From NCBI RefSeq assembly GCF_037976325.1, contig NZ_CP150265.1, positions 1 to 10,000 on the forward strand: a DNA stretch of 10,000 nt, given 5' to 3'. This DNA is from Paenibacillus sp. FSL K6-3182 (GTDB taxonomy: Bacteria > Bacillota > Bacilli > Paenibacillales > Paenibacillaceae). Shown here piece by piece: positions 1 to 7,542 of the stretch (position 1 is the stretch's first letter; every line of letters begins with the position of its first letter). Position numbers and translations under genes: made by a program. The notes under the pieces are model-generated. The model was given only the letters and a program-made list of their open reading frames with translations. It was not told the DNA's origin and made no database searches.

Positions 1-1356
1 GTGGACAGCCATACCTATGATTTATGGCAGCAAGTGTTGTCGATCATACAGACGAAATTGAGCAAACCGAGCTTTGACACTTGGTTCAAAGCAACGAAAG
101 CTAATTTTGTTGATGATTCCATGCTTGAAGTAACAGCGCCGACAACATTTGCGGCCGAATGGCTGGAGGGCCGTTATACGAAGCTAATAAGAACGACACT
201 GTTTGAGTTTTTGGGCAGACAAGTCGATGTTCGCTTCTCTATTGAGGAACCTAAGGGTGCGGAGCCCGCATATATGTTCCCGCCGAAAGCGGTGCATTCC
301 CCTGTCATGAATGAGGAAGCGACACCTACTCATATGCTTAACCCGAAGTATACATTTGATACATTCGTTATCGGTGCTAACAACCGTTTTGCGCATGCAG
401 CATCGCTTGCCGTAGCGGAAGCGCCGGCCAAAGCTTACAATCCATTGTTTTTATACGGTGGAGTTGGGCTAGGCAAAACCCACTTAATGCATGCCATTGG
501 CCACTACATCATGGATCACAACCCGAATACGAAAGTTCTTTACATCTCGTCTGAGAAATTCACCAACGAATTCATTAACGCTATCCGTGATAATCGTGGT
601 GAAAGCTTCCGTACGAAGTATCGCAATATCGACGTTCTGCTCATTGACGATATTCAATTTCTAGCCGGAAAAGAACAGACGCAGGAAGAGTTTTTCCACA
701 CCTTTAATGCGCTGCATGAGGAGCGGAAACAAATTGTCATTTCAAGTGACCGGCCTCCAAAGGAAATTCCTACGCTGGAAGAAAGGCTACGCTCTCGCTT
801 TGAATGGGGACTTATTACCGACATTCAGCCGCCGGATCTGGAGACGCGGATTGCAATACTGCGCAAGAAAGCACGCGCTGAGAATCTAGATATTCCTAAC
901 GAAGCGATGATCTATATCGCTAATCAAATCGATACAAATATTCGTGAACTGGAGGGTGCCCTTATTCGGGTAGTCGCCTATTCATCCTTGATAAATGCAG
1001 ACATTACGTCGCATTTGGCGGCAGAAGCGCTTAAGGATATCATTCCTTCTAGCAGACCTAGAATGATTACGATGCATGATATTCAGACGAAGGTTGGGGA
1101 GTTCTACGGGCTGCGGCTAGAGGAATTCAAAGCGCGGAAACGAACGAAGGCGGTAGCCTATCCTAGGCAAATCGCAATGTATCTATCCAGGGAGCTCACC
1201 GATTTCTCGCTTCCGAAGATTGGCGAGGCTTTTGGCGGGCGTGACCATACAACCGTTATCCACGCACATGAGAAAATTACACAGCAGCTTAAAATAGATC
1301 AGGACCTGTACAAAATCATTCAAAACCTGACCGAAAAGATCAAAAATCATATGTGA
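1..1356 (+). CDS. dnaA: Chromosomal replication initiator protein DnaA
   Basis: DnaA is the AAA+ ATPase that binds DnaA boxes, forms a filament on oriC and melts the duplex so that helicase can load; it also acts as a transcription factor. The 451-residue protein is full length for the family. Domain I (about 1-80) carries the W-x-x-x-L start and the SFDTWF motif. A short linker follows, then AAA+ domain III (about 110-330) with Walker A GGVGLGKT (153-160), Walker B VLLIDD (212-217), sensor 1 near ISSD (247-250), arginine-finger region RLRSRF (262-267) and sensor 2 RELEGAL (315-321). Domain IV has the DNA-binding helix-turn-helix and the signature RDHTTVIHA (414-422). The start is a GTG at base 1; its Shine-Dalgarno site lies outside the window, but the N-terminus matches the family. 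Its downstream neighbour is oriC. The stop codon overlaps a weak DnaA box, and autoregulation by DnaA is usual for the family. Confidence 0.98.
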   Translation: MDSHTYDLWQQVLSIIQTKLSKPSFDTWFKATKANFVDDSMLEVTAPTTFAAEWLEGRYTKLIRTTLFEFLGRQVDVRFSIEEPKGAEPAYMFPPKAVHSPVMNEEATPTHMLNPKYTFDTFVIGANNRFAHAASLAVAEAPAKAYNPLFLYGGVGLGKTHLMHAIGHYIMDHNPNTKVLYISSEKFTNEFINAIRDNRGESFRTKYRNIDVLLIDDIQFLAGKEQTQEEFFHTFNALHEERKQIVISSDRPPKEIPTLEERLRSRFEWGLITDIQPPDLETRIAILRKKARAENLDIPNEAMIYIANQIDTNIRELEGALIRVVAYSSLINADITSHLAAEALKDIIPSSRPRMITMHDIQTKVGEFYGLRLEEFKARKRTKAVAYPRQIAMYLSRELTDFSLPKIGEAFGGRDHTTVIHAHEKITQQLKIDQDLYKIIQNLTEKIKNHM

Positions 1357-1360
1357 ACAA
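1352..1360 (-). promoter_or_regulatory. Weak DnaA box overlapping the dnaA stop codon
   Basis: TGTGAACAA reads TTGTTCACA on the minus strand, one mismatch (third base) from TTATNCACA. It spans the TGA stop of dnaA. Position within the cluster supports it, but a one-mismatch 9-mer alone is weak. Confidence 0.4.
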
Positions 1361-1370
1361 CTAAGCAAGC

Positions 1371-1379
1371 CTATGCACA
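1371..1379 (+). promoter_or_regulatory. Degenerate DnaA box CTATGCACA (first copy)
   Basis: It is identical to the copy at 1382-1390 and has the same single mismatch to TTATNCACA. It forms the left arm of the inverted repeat with the minus-strand box at 1391-1399. Confidence 0.65.
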
Positions 1380-1381
1380 AG

Positions 1382-1390
1382 CTATGCACA
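1382..1390 (+). promoter_or_regulatory. Degenerate DnaA box CTATGCACA (second copy)
   Basis: CTATGCACA differs from TTATNCACA only in the first base. It starts 11 bases after an identical copy, about one helical turn, so both would face the same side of the DNA. Confidence 0.65.
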
Positions 1391-1399
1391 TGTGGATAG
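1391..1399 (-). promoter_or_regulatory. DnaA box, one mismatch
   Basis: TGTGGATAG reads CTATCCACA on the minus strand, one mismatch (first base) from TTATCCACA. It faces the two CTATGCACA boxes on its left and forms the right arm of the inverted repeat there. Confidence 0.8.
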
Positions 1400-1425
1400 G
1401 CTTGCTTTATCGGTCTTCCAAGGGG

Positions 1426-1434
1426 TTATCCACA
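1426..1434 (+). promoter_or_regulatory. Perfect DnaA box next to the DnaA-trio
   Basis: TTATCCACA is an exact match to the high-affinity DnaA-box consensus. It ends 12 bases before the first trio triplet, the position expected for the box that nucleates the DnaA filament running into the trio. Confidence 0.93.
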
Positions 1435-1446
1435 TATTCAGTGCCC

Positions 1447-1464
1447 CTACTACTACGACTACTA
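1447..1464. other. DnaA-trio array (six triplets)
   Basis: Six consecutive triplets read CTA CTA CTA CGA CTA CTA on the plus strand, that is 3'-GAT-5' repeats on the complement with one variant (3'-GCT-5') in fourth place. In B. subtilis such repeats let the DnaA filament bind and stretch a single strand during opening. The array follows a run of four C and leads into A-rich DNA, as expected. Assignment is by motif and position. Confidence 0.88.
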
Positions 1465-1676
1465 AAAATCTTTAAAAAAACATCATCAAATACGGCAAAA
1501 CGGCTGATGCCAGCCTTTACAGGCAAATGCTCGCTTCGCGGTGAAGTATAAGGTTTGTATAACGTTTAAAATAAACGCGAAATCATCAAAACATAACCAA
1601 TTTACGCCATTTTCAAAAAAATCGTTTGTGAGAGCTCATACTTGGATGAATTTATAAGAACGCTAGGAGTGAAATC
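1465..1676. other. oriC right flank and dnaN leader, no gene
   Basis: About 210 bp with no convincing ORF and no further DnaA box. It begins with A/T-rich DNA that is the likely melting region (to about 1500). Two small overlapping hairpins follow, GGCTG/CAGCC (1502-1506 with 1511-1515) and GCCT/AGGC (1513-1516 with 1521-1524); they are mutually exclusive. Several TATAAT-like hexamers occur (TATAAG at 1547, TATAAC at 1558, TAAAAT at 1567, TATAAG at 1653), but none has an acceptable -35 partner at 16-18 bp. A dnaN promoter is expected here and cannot be placed. Confidence 0.6.
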
Positions 1677-2819
1677 ATGAAATTAACAATCTCAAAAAAT
1701 GAATTAAACGATGCGATCCAGCAAGTAGCAAAGGCTGCTTCCTCACGTCCTGCTATACCTATTCTCGGCGGTATCAAAATTGAGGTTACTCATCTTGGGG
1801 TAACACTTACAGCAAGCGATACCGATATCTCTATTCAAAGCTTCATCCCTGTGGAAAGAGATCAATTCGTTATTGCACATGTGGATAAACCGGGAAGCGT
1901 CGTTTTGCCCGCAAAGTTTTTCGTGGAGATTGTAAAAAAACTCCCATCCGAGCAAGTCGTTATCGATGTGAGCAATACTTACCAGACGATGATCCGTTCG
2001 GGCTCTACTGAAATACAAATGGTCGGACTTGATCCGGAAGAATTTCCAGTACTTCCTTCCATCGAACAAAACGATATATTGCAAATGCCTGGCGATCTAT
2101 TAAAAGCAATGATTCGCCAAACTGTGCTTGCAGCCTCAGCAAGTGAACAAACCCCTATTTTGACAGGTGTACTTTGGAACTTGCTTGAAGGGGAATTGAA
2201 ATTTGTAGCAACGGACCGCCACCGACTAGCAAGCCGTACGGCACAAGTTGAAACAGAAGCACAGCTCAAATTCAGCAATGTCGTCATTTCAGCGAAAACA
2301 CTAATTGAGCTATCCAAGCTCGTTCCAGAGCAAAATGCTCTTGTCGATATCGTTGTAACAGACAACCAAGTGTTGTTTAAACTCGGAAATGTATTATTTT
2401 ATACACGTATCCTTGATGGAACTTATCCCGATACTTCTAAAATTATTCCGCAAACGTTCAAAACAGAACTTGTACTTGATACAAAAAATGTGATGGACGC
2501 GATTGATCGTGCCTACCTCATGTCTCGTGAGGAAAAAACGAATATCGTTCGCCTTATGACGCTTGAGGATGGAACGATTGAAATTTCATCCAGCTCGACT
2601 GAGCTTGGACGAGTAACGGAGCAGCTTGAAGCAAAAGAATTTAACGGCGAGCCTCTTCGAATCGCATTTAACTCTAAATATATGCTCGACGTCCTTAAAG
2701 TCATTGATAGCGAGCAATTGTTTATTGGCTTTACAGGTGCAATGAGCCCTATTATTATTCGTCCTATGGATCATGCATATAGCATGTATGTCATCTTGCC
2801 TTATAGAACAACGGGCTAA
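1677..2819 (+). CDS. dnaN: DNA polymerase III subunit beta (sliding clamp)
   Basis: The beta clamp is a ring-shaped homodimer that encircles DNA and tethers the replicative polymerase and many repair proteins to the template. The 380-residue length is normal (378 in B. subtilis). The N-terminus MKLTISKNELNDAIQQVAKA and the SRPAIPILGGI segment (residues 23-33) are family hallmarks. Three similar clamp folds of roughly 125 residues each make up the protein. The central segment has the usual TPILTGVLW and FVATDRHRLA motifs, and the C-terminus (MSPIIIRPMD...YVILPYRTTG) forms part of the partner-binding cleft. ATG is chosen because AGGAG (1665-1669) sits seven bases upstream. It lies downstream of oriC and heads a run of closely spaced genes down to gyrB. 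Confidence 0.98.
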   Translation: MKLTISKNELNDAIQQVAKAASSRPAIPILGGIKIEVTHLGVTLTASDTDISIQSFIPVERDQFVIAHVDKPGSVVLPAKFFVEIVKKLPSEQVVIDVSNTYQTMIRSGSTEIQMVGLDPEEFPVLPSIEQNDILQMPGDLLKAMIRQTVLAASASEQTPILTGVLWNLLEGELKFVATDRHRLASRTAQVETEAQLKFSNVVISAKTLIELSKLVPEQNALVDIVVTDNQVLFKLGNVLFYTRILDGTYPDTSKIIPQTFKTELVLDTKNVMDAIDRAYLMSREEKTNIVRLMTLEDGTIEISSSSTELGRVTEQLEAKEFNGEPLRIAFNSKYMLDVLKVIDSEQLFIGFTGAMSPIIIRPMDHAYSMYVILPYRTTG

Positions 2820-2856
2820 ATCTCAAATATAAGCAAGAAAGGGCTGACCTATTTTC

Positions 2857-3072
2857 ATGAAAGAAATCGCCATCAAGACGGAATATATAACGCTGGGCCA
2901 ATTTTTGAAGCTTTCTGATTGCATTCAAACCGGCGGTCATGCGAAGTTTTTCCTTCAAGAAAACACTGTCGTTATTAACGGAGAAGCGGATAACCGCAGA
3001 GGAAGAAAATTGTATGCTGGCGATAAAGTAGAAGTTGAAGGCTGCGGCGTCTTTACGGTAGGTAGAGAGTAA
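2857..3072 (+). CDS. yaaA: S4-domain RNA-binding protein YaaA
   Basis: A 71-residue, single S4-like domain protein, matching B. subtilis YaaA (also 71 residues) in the same place between dnaN and recF. Shared features are YITLGQFLKL (10-19), the Q-[ST]-G-G-x-A-K-x-F-L helix (24-33) and the very conserved DNRRGRKLYAGD (45-56), whose basic residues probably contact RNA. The family has been linked to ribosomal large-subunit maturation, but its exact role is not well defined. The start is the only reasonable ATG. The best Shine-Dalgarno, AAAGGG (2838-2843), is 13 bases upstream, longer than usual, so translation may be weak or coupled to dnaN, whose stop is 37 bases away. Confidence 0.93.
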   Translation: MKEIAIKTEYITLGQFLKLSDCIQTGGHAKFFLQENTVVINGEADNRRGRKLYAGDKVEVEGCGVFTVGRE

Positions 3073-3099
3073 CGCACCAACGGACCGGGAGGTCAAAAC

Positions 3100-4209
3100 G
3101 TGTTTTTAACGAGCATACAGCTGCAAAATTATCGGAATTACAGCGAGATTGACTTGCAAACGCCGAATAAGGTCAATATATTTCTTGGGCAAAATGCTCA
3201 AGGCAAAACCAATTTGCTAGAGGCTATATTTGTACTTGCATTAACGAAGTCTCATCGTACCTCTAAGGACAAGGAGCTTATTGGCTGGCAAGAAAGCTCC
3301 GCTCGTATTACTGGCGAGGTCGATAAGAAGTACGGAGCGATTAAGCTGGATCTCCTTTTCTCAGCGCAAGGAAAAAAAGCGAAAATAAACGGACTTGAGC
3401 AGCGTAAGCTCAGTGATTTCATCGGTTCGGTAAATGTCGTCATGTTTGCGCCAGAGGATCTTGAAATTGTAAAAGGAACGCCGGGAGTGCGAAGACGGTT
3501 TCTCGATATGGAAATCGGACAAGTACAGCCCGGCTATTTGTATACACTCCAGCAATATGGAAAAGTGCTGCAGCAGCGCAACAATTTTTTGAAAGCCTCC
3601 TATCCTGGAGGGGCAAATCAAACGATGCTTGAGGTGTGGAATCAGCAGCTCTCAGAGCATGGTGTTAAAATCATGAAAAAAAGGAAACACTTTATACATA
3701 AATTACAAACGTTTGCAGAACGAATACATGCAGGCATAACGAACGGGACTGAGCAGCTCACGATTGACTACCGTCCTTCTTTTGATACAGATGCCCAGCA
3801 AGATGAATCTGTTTTATTTGATCAATTTATGATAAAGTTAACACAGGTGAAAGATCAGGAGATTCGCAGAGGCGTTACGCTCGTGGGTCCGCATCGTGAT
3901 GATTTGGCGTTTTTTATCAACGGCAAAGAAGCGCAAGTCTACGGCTCACAGGGGCAGCAGCGAACAACGGCCCTGTCTTTAAAATTGGCAGAAATAGAAC
4001 TCATTAACGAGGAAATCGGTGAGTATCCGATTTTGCTGCTTGACGATGTGCTGTCAGAGCTTGATCAGAACCGTCAGACGCAGCTTATTGAGACATTTCA
4101 GAGCAAAGTACAAACCTTTATTACAACGACCGGCCTTGAAAGCGTGAATGTGAGCAGGCTTCAGGATGCCGGCATCTATCATGTGCATGACGGCCGAGTG
4201 ACACGTTAA
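3100..4209 (+). CDS. recF: DNA replication and repair protein RecF
   Basis: RecF is an SMC/ABC-like ATPase that, with RecO and RecR, loads RecA at single-strand gaps and helps restart stalled forks. The 369-residue length is typical. Visible motifs are the N-terminal LQNYRNY (8-14), Walker A GQNAQGKT (30-37), the RRRFLDMEIGQ segment, VGPHRDDL, the ABC signature SQGQQRT (283-289), and Walker B ILLLDDVLSELD (311-322) with the D-loop in the same motif. The start is GTG, six bases after a strong GGGAGGT (3087-3093). The gap to yaaA is only 27 bases, which suggests cotranscription. Confidence 0.97.
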   Translation: MFLTSIQLQNYRNYSEIDLQTPNKVNIFLGQNAQGKTNLLEAIFVLALTKSHRTSKDKELIGWQESSARITGEVDKKYGAIKLDLLFSAQGKKAKINGLEQRKLSDFIGSVNVVMFAPEDLEIVKGTPGVRRRFLDMEIGQVQPGYLYTLQQYGKVLQQRNNFLKASYPGGANQTMLEVWNQQLSEHGVKIMKKRKHFIHKLQTFAERIHAGITNGTEQLTIDYRPSFDTDAQQDESVLFDQFMIKLTQVKDQEIRRGVTLVGPHRDDLAFFINGKEAQVYGSQGQQRTTALSLKLAEIELINEEIGEYPILLLDDVLSELDQNRQTQLIETFQSKVQTFITTTGLESVNVSRLQDAGIYHVHDGRVTR

Positions 4210-4239
4210 ATTGCGAATAGGAGAGGTGAGGAAGAGGAC

Positions 4240-4491
4240 ATGTACATCCATTTGGGCGGCGAGAAAATAATTCGGGCTGCGGAGCTCGTGGCCATCTTTG
4301 ATATTTCTATCGAGCAATCCTCTAAACTATCCAAGCAATTCGTTGCGGGAGCACGCAAGCGTAAGGACGTTGAAACGATAGGCGAGGAAGAGCCAAAATC
4401 GATCGTTGTAACGAAGCAAAAAATATATTATTCGCCTATTTCATCCTCTACGCTTAAGAAAAGAGCCCATCAGTTTGTGGCTAACGGCTAG
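4240..4491 (+). CDS. remB: Extracellular matrix regulatory protein RemB (YaaB family)
   Basis: An 83-residue protein matching B. subtilis RemB (YaaB, about 81 residues) in size, position before gyrB and sequence. The N-terminus MYIHLG (1-6), the VAIFD segment (17-21) and the C-terminal block PKSIVVT...IYYSPISSSTLKKRA (52-76) are the family's conserved ends. The middle, about 22-51, is variable and charged. In B. subtilis RemA and RemB promote expression of biofilm matrix genes; RemA is a DNA-binding activator, while the mode of action of RemB is less clear. ATG follows a purine-rich GGAGAGGTGAGG (4220-4231). It lies 30 bases after recF and 46 bases before gyrB, so it is probably operonic. Confidence 0.93.
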   Translation: MYIHLGGEKIIRAAELVAIFDISIEQSSKLSKQFVAGARKRKDVETIGEEEPKSIVVTKQKIYYSPISSSTLKKRAHQFVANG

Positions 4492-4531
4492 AGCGAAGGC
4501 GATCAGGAACAGCAGTTGAGAGGAGCAGTGA

Positions 4532-6448
<1,917 letters not shown>

Positions 6449-6462
6449 GATAAAGGATTTCG

Positions 6463-6504
6463 AAAAGAAGCAGCCGCCCATTATGGACGACTGCTTCTTT
6501 TTTT
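6463..6504 (+). terminator. Rho-independent terminator after gyrB
   Basis: AAAAGAAGCAG (6463-6473) pairs perfectly with CTGCTTCTTTT (6491-6501). The stem continues inward with two C-A mismatches to a TTA loop. Seven T (6498-6504) follow, as for an intrinsic terminator of the gyrB operon. On the minus strand only four T follow the hairpin, so it could also end the convergent ATP-grasp transcript, but less strongly. The stem encodes the last residues and stop codon of that gene. Confidence 0.9.
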
Positions 6505-7254
6505 AAATCGGCCATAGGCGACTGCATAACGATATACTTTATGAAAAACATTTTGATCAGGCAGCTTTCGAAAGATAAATGGGTCGGGTAATGTATTGAC
6601 TTCCAAAATCCATGGATGCAGCTTTGCATCAATTGCGATGTCCACGCCTAGCTCTTTTATATTGGGGTAGGCACCTTGTAGCTGGTTGGCAATCGTAATG
6701 CTGACTTTTCTTAATTTGTTTTTGAAGGCAGCAAGTTCTGAAGCATTAGCATGATCGCCCATGAGCCGCTCAAGTGCCATCGGAGTCCCGCCGCTGTGAT
6801 AATTGGTTACTATTTTCGCAGGATGGGCGAGTCTACCGATAATGCCAGTGACCTCCCATTCGTTATGAGGGTTTTTCTGAACCATAACGCGAATATCGAA
6901 GCGCCGCTTTTGATGTTTTAGCAAATGGATACCTCTTTGAACAAGATAGCTTCGCTTCTTCGTTTGTTGAGCTAGCTTATGGTATAACTGGTCGAGTGTT
7001 GAGAAAAACAAGATTTTTGTCCCAAGCTGATAGCGATATCCGAGAGCAGGTACAGTAGTTCTCTCCACGCGGATGACGCCATTGCCGAAAGTACCGTTTA
7101 TCGGCTTGACGTAGACCATACCATATTCACTAAGCATTGACTGAAGGCTGCCACGTCCGAATAGTTTTGTTGGGGGCATATAAGAGCGCAAATAGTCAGA
7201 TTTCAACATGACTTTTGTTTTGGCCCATTTGCTCGTAACGCGTTGTATACTCAA
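6481..7254 (-). CDS. YheC/YheD-family ATP-grasp protein (single domain)
   Basis: A 257-residue protein that is essentially one ATP-grasp fold of the YheC/YheD endospore-coat-associated family. ATP-grasp enzymes join a carboxylate to an amine or thiol with ATP; the substrate of this family is unknown. Visible motifs are YVKPINGTFGNGVIRV (48-63, nucleotide-binding Lys50 and Gly-rich loop), YLVQRGI (103-109), FDIRVMVQK (119-127), a TGIIGRLAH strand (136-144), NYHSGGTP (151-158), LGVDIAID (202-209) and the metal-binding ILEVNTLPDP (216-225, Glu218 and Asn220). No signal peptide or membrane segment is apparent. Translation is taken from TTG at 7254 because AGGAG lies eight bases upstream; the longer ATG reading (from 7398) adds 48 unlike residues with no family motif. 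B. subtilis YheC and YheD are longer (roughly 360 and 450 residues). It opposes all its neighbours. Confidence 0.88.
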   Translation of the reverse strand: MSIQRVTSKWAKTKVMLKSDYLRSYMPPTKLFGRGSLQSMLSEYGMVYVKPINGTFGNGVIRVERTTVPALGYRYQLGTKILFFSTLDQLYHKLAQQTKKRSYLVQRGIHLLKHQKRRFDIRVMVQKNPHNEWEVTGIIGRLAHPAKIVTNYHSGGTPMALERLMGDHANASELAAFKNKLRKVSITIANQLQGAYPNIKELGVDIAIDAKLHPWILEVNTLPDPFIFRKLPDQNVFHKVYRYAVAYGRFKKRSSRP

Positions 7255-7268
7255 CGATTTTTCTCCTT
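7255..7268 (-). promoter_or_regulatory. Ribosome-binding site deciding the TTG start of the ATP-grasp gene
   Basis: On the minus strand AAAGGAG (7263 is its last base; core CTCCT on plus at 7263-7267) lies eight bases before TTG 7254-7252. No equally good site precedes the ATG at 7398, so the shorter 257-residue product is preferred. Confidence 0.85.
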
Positions 7269-7311
7269 TCAAAATGTTGCTTTTACAGGTCATCGATTTG
7301 AAATGATGCAG

Positions 7312-7340
7312 GAGACAGACTTTCGATTGAGTGGTATAAT
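7312..7340 (+). promoter_or_regulatory. Sigma-A-type promoter of gyrA
   Basis: A perfect TATAAT (7335-7340) lies 17 bp after GAGACA (7312-7317), which keeps four of six bases of TTGACA. Transcription would start near 7347, giving a gyrA leader of about 195 nt. A separate gyrA promoter is expected because the gyrB terminator and an opposing gene separate it from the upstream operon. Confidence 0.65.
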
Positions 7341-7374
7341 GAAAGTTGGGTCTGTTTATTTTATGGCAGGTTTT

Positions 7375-7404
7375 CATGTATGGAGAGCGGTAATTCACCT
7401 ATTT
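7375..7404 (-). promoter_or_regulatory. Possible sigma-E-like promoter for the ATP-grasp gene
   Basis: On the minus strand CATACATG (7382-7375) matches seven of eight positions of the sporulation sigma-E -10 element CATACANT. Fifteen bases upstream, AAATAGG (7404-7398) shares the central ATA of the -35 element but little else. The spacing is right and the leader would be about 115 nt. Support comes mainly from the known spore-coat link of the family, so this is tentative. Confidence 0.25.
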
Positions 7405-7439
7405 TTAGCAAGTAAATACGAAAGTTTCGCAGGAATTCC

Positions 7440-7477
7440 AAAAGCATGAGCGCAAAAGGTTTATATGCTCGCTTTTT
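7440..7477 (+). terminator. Terminator-like hairpin in the gyrA leader
   Basis: AAAAGC and GAGC (7440-7445 and 7448-7451, separated by a two-base bulge) pair with GCTC and GCTTTT (7467-7476) around a 15-base loop, and the right arm runs into five T (7473-7477). It lies between the presumed gyrA start site and the start codon. The bulge, large loop and short T-run make it a weak terminator; it may be an attenuator or chance. Confidence 0.35.
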
Positions 7478-7542
7478 GAGAAAGTAATATAAGAGTTATG
7501 TTGATTTAAGAGTAGCTATAGATGGCGTCAGGGAGGTAAATC

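Larger units (their letters stand above)
1363..1407. repeat. Inverted repeat enclosing the DnaA-box cluster, just after dnaA
   Basis: Arms AAGCAAGCCTAT (1363-1374) and ATAGGCTTGCTT (1396-1407) are perfect 12-base complements. After one G-G mismatch they extend inward by four more pairs (1376-1379 with 1391-1394), leaving an 11-base loop. In RNA this could form a stem seven bases after the dnaA stop. Only three T follow the right arm, so it would be a weak terminator at best. The inner parts of both arms are DnaA boxes, which explains part of the symmetry but not the outer AAGCAAGC/GCTTGCTT. Confidence 0.75.
1352..1500. other. oriC: Chromosomal replication origin (oriC), unwinding region
   Basis: This is the dnaA-dnaN spacer, where Bacillales place the unwinding part of the origin. 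It holds a DnaA-box cluster with one perfect TTATCCACA and several one-mismatch boxes. A C-run (1444-1447), an array of CTA-type triplets (1447-1464) and an A/T-rich tract (1463-1500) with two A-runs follow. This order (boxes, GC-rich clamp, trio, A/T-rich DNA) is the basal unwinding system described for Bacillus subtilis. The box-rich region that often precedes dnaA would lie upstream of base 1, so this is probably half of a bipartite origin. The exact limits are inferred. Confidence 0.9.

Noticed and set aside
1516..1572. Possible dnaN promoter (TTTACA at 1516 with TATAAT-like hexamers at 1547-1572)
   Set aside because: Spacing from TTTACA to the hexamers is far outside 16-18 bp, and no other -35 element fits; a promoter is likely here but cannot be placed.
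1653..1658. TATAAG just before the dnaN ribosome site as a -10 element
   Set aside because: Transcription would start on top of the Shine-Dalgarno site, and the bases at the -35 position match at only about one in six.
7243..7449. 68-residue plus-strand frame between the ATP-grasp gene and gyrA
   Set aside because: It overlaps the start of the opposing gene and the gyrA promoter, has no ribosome site at its ATG and resembles no known protein.
7473..7510. Second gyrA promoter built from TTGAGA and TATGTT
   Set aside because: The spacer is 15 bp and the -10 match is only four of six; the upstream promoter with a perfect TATAAT is better.
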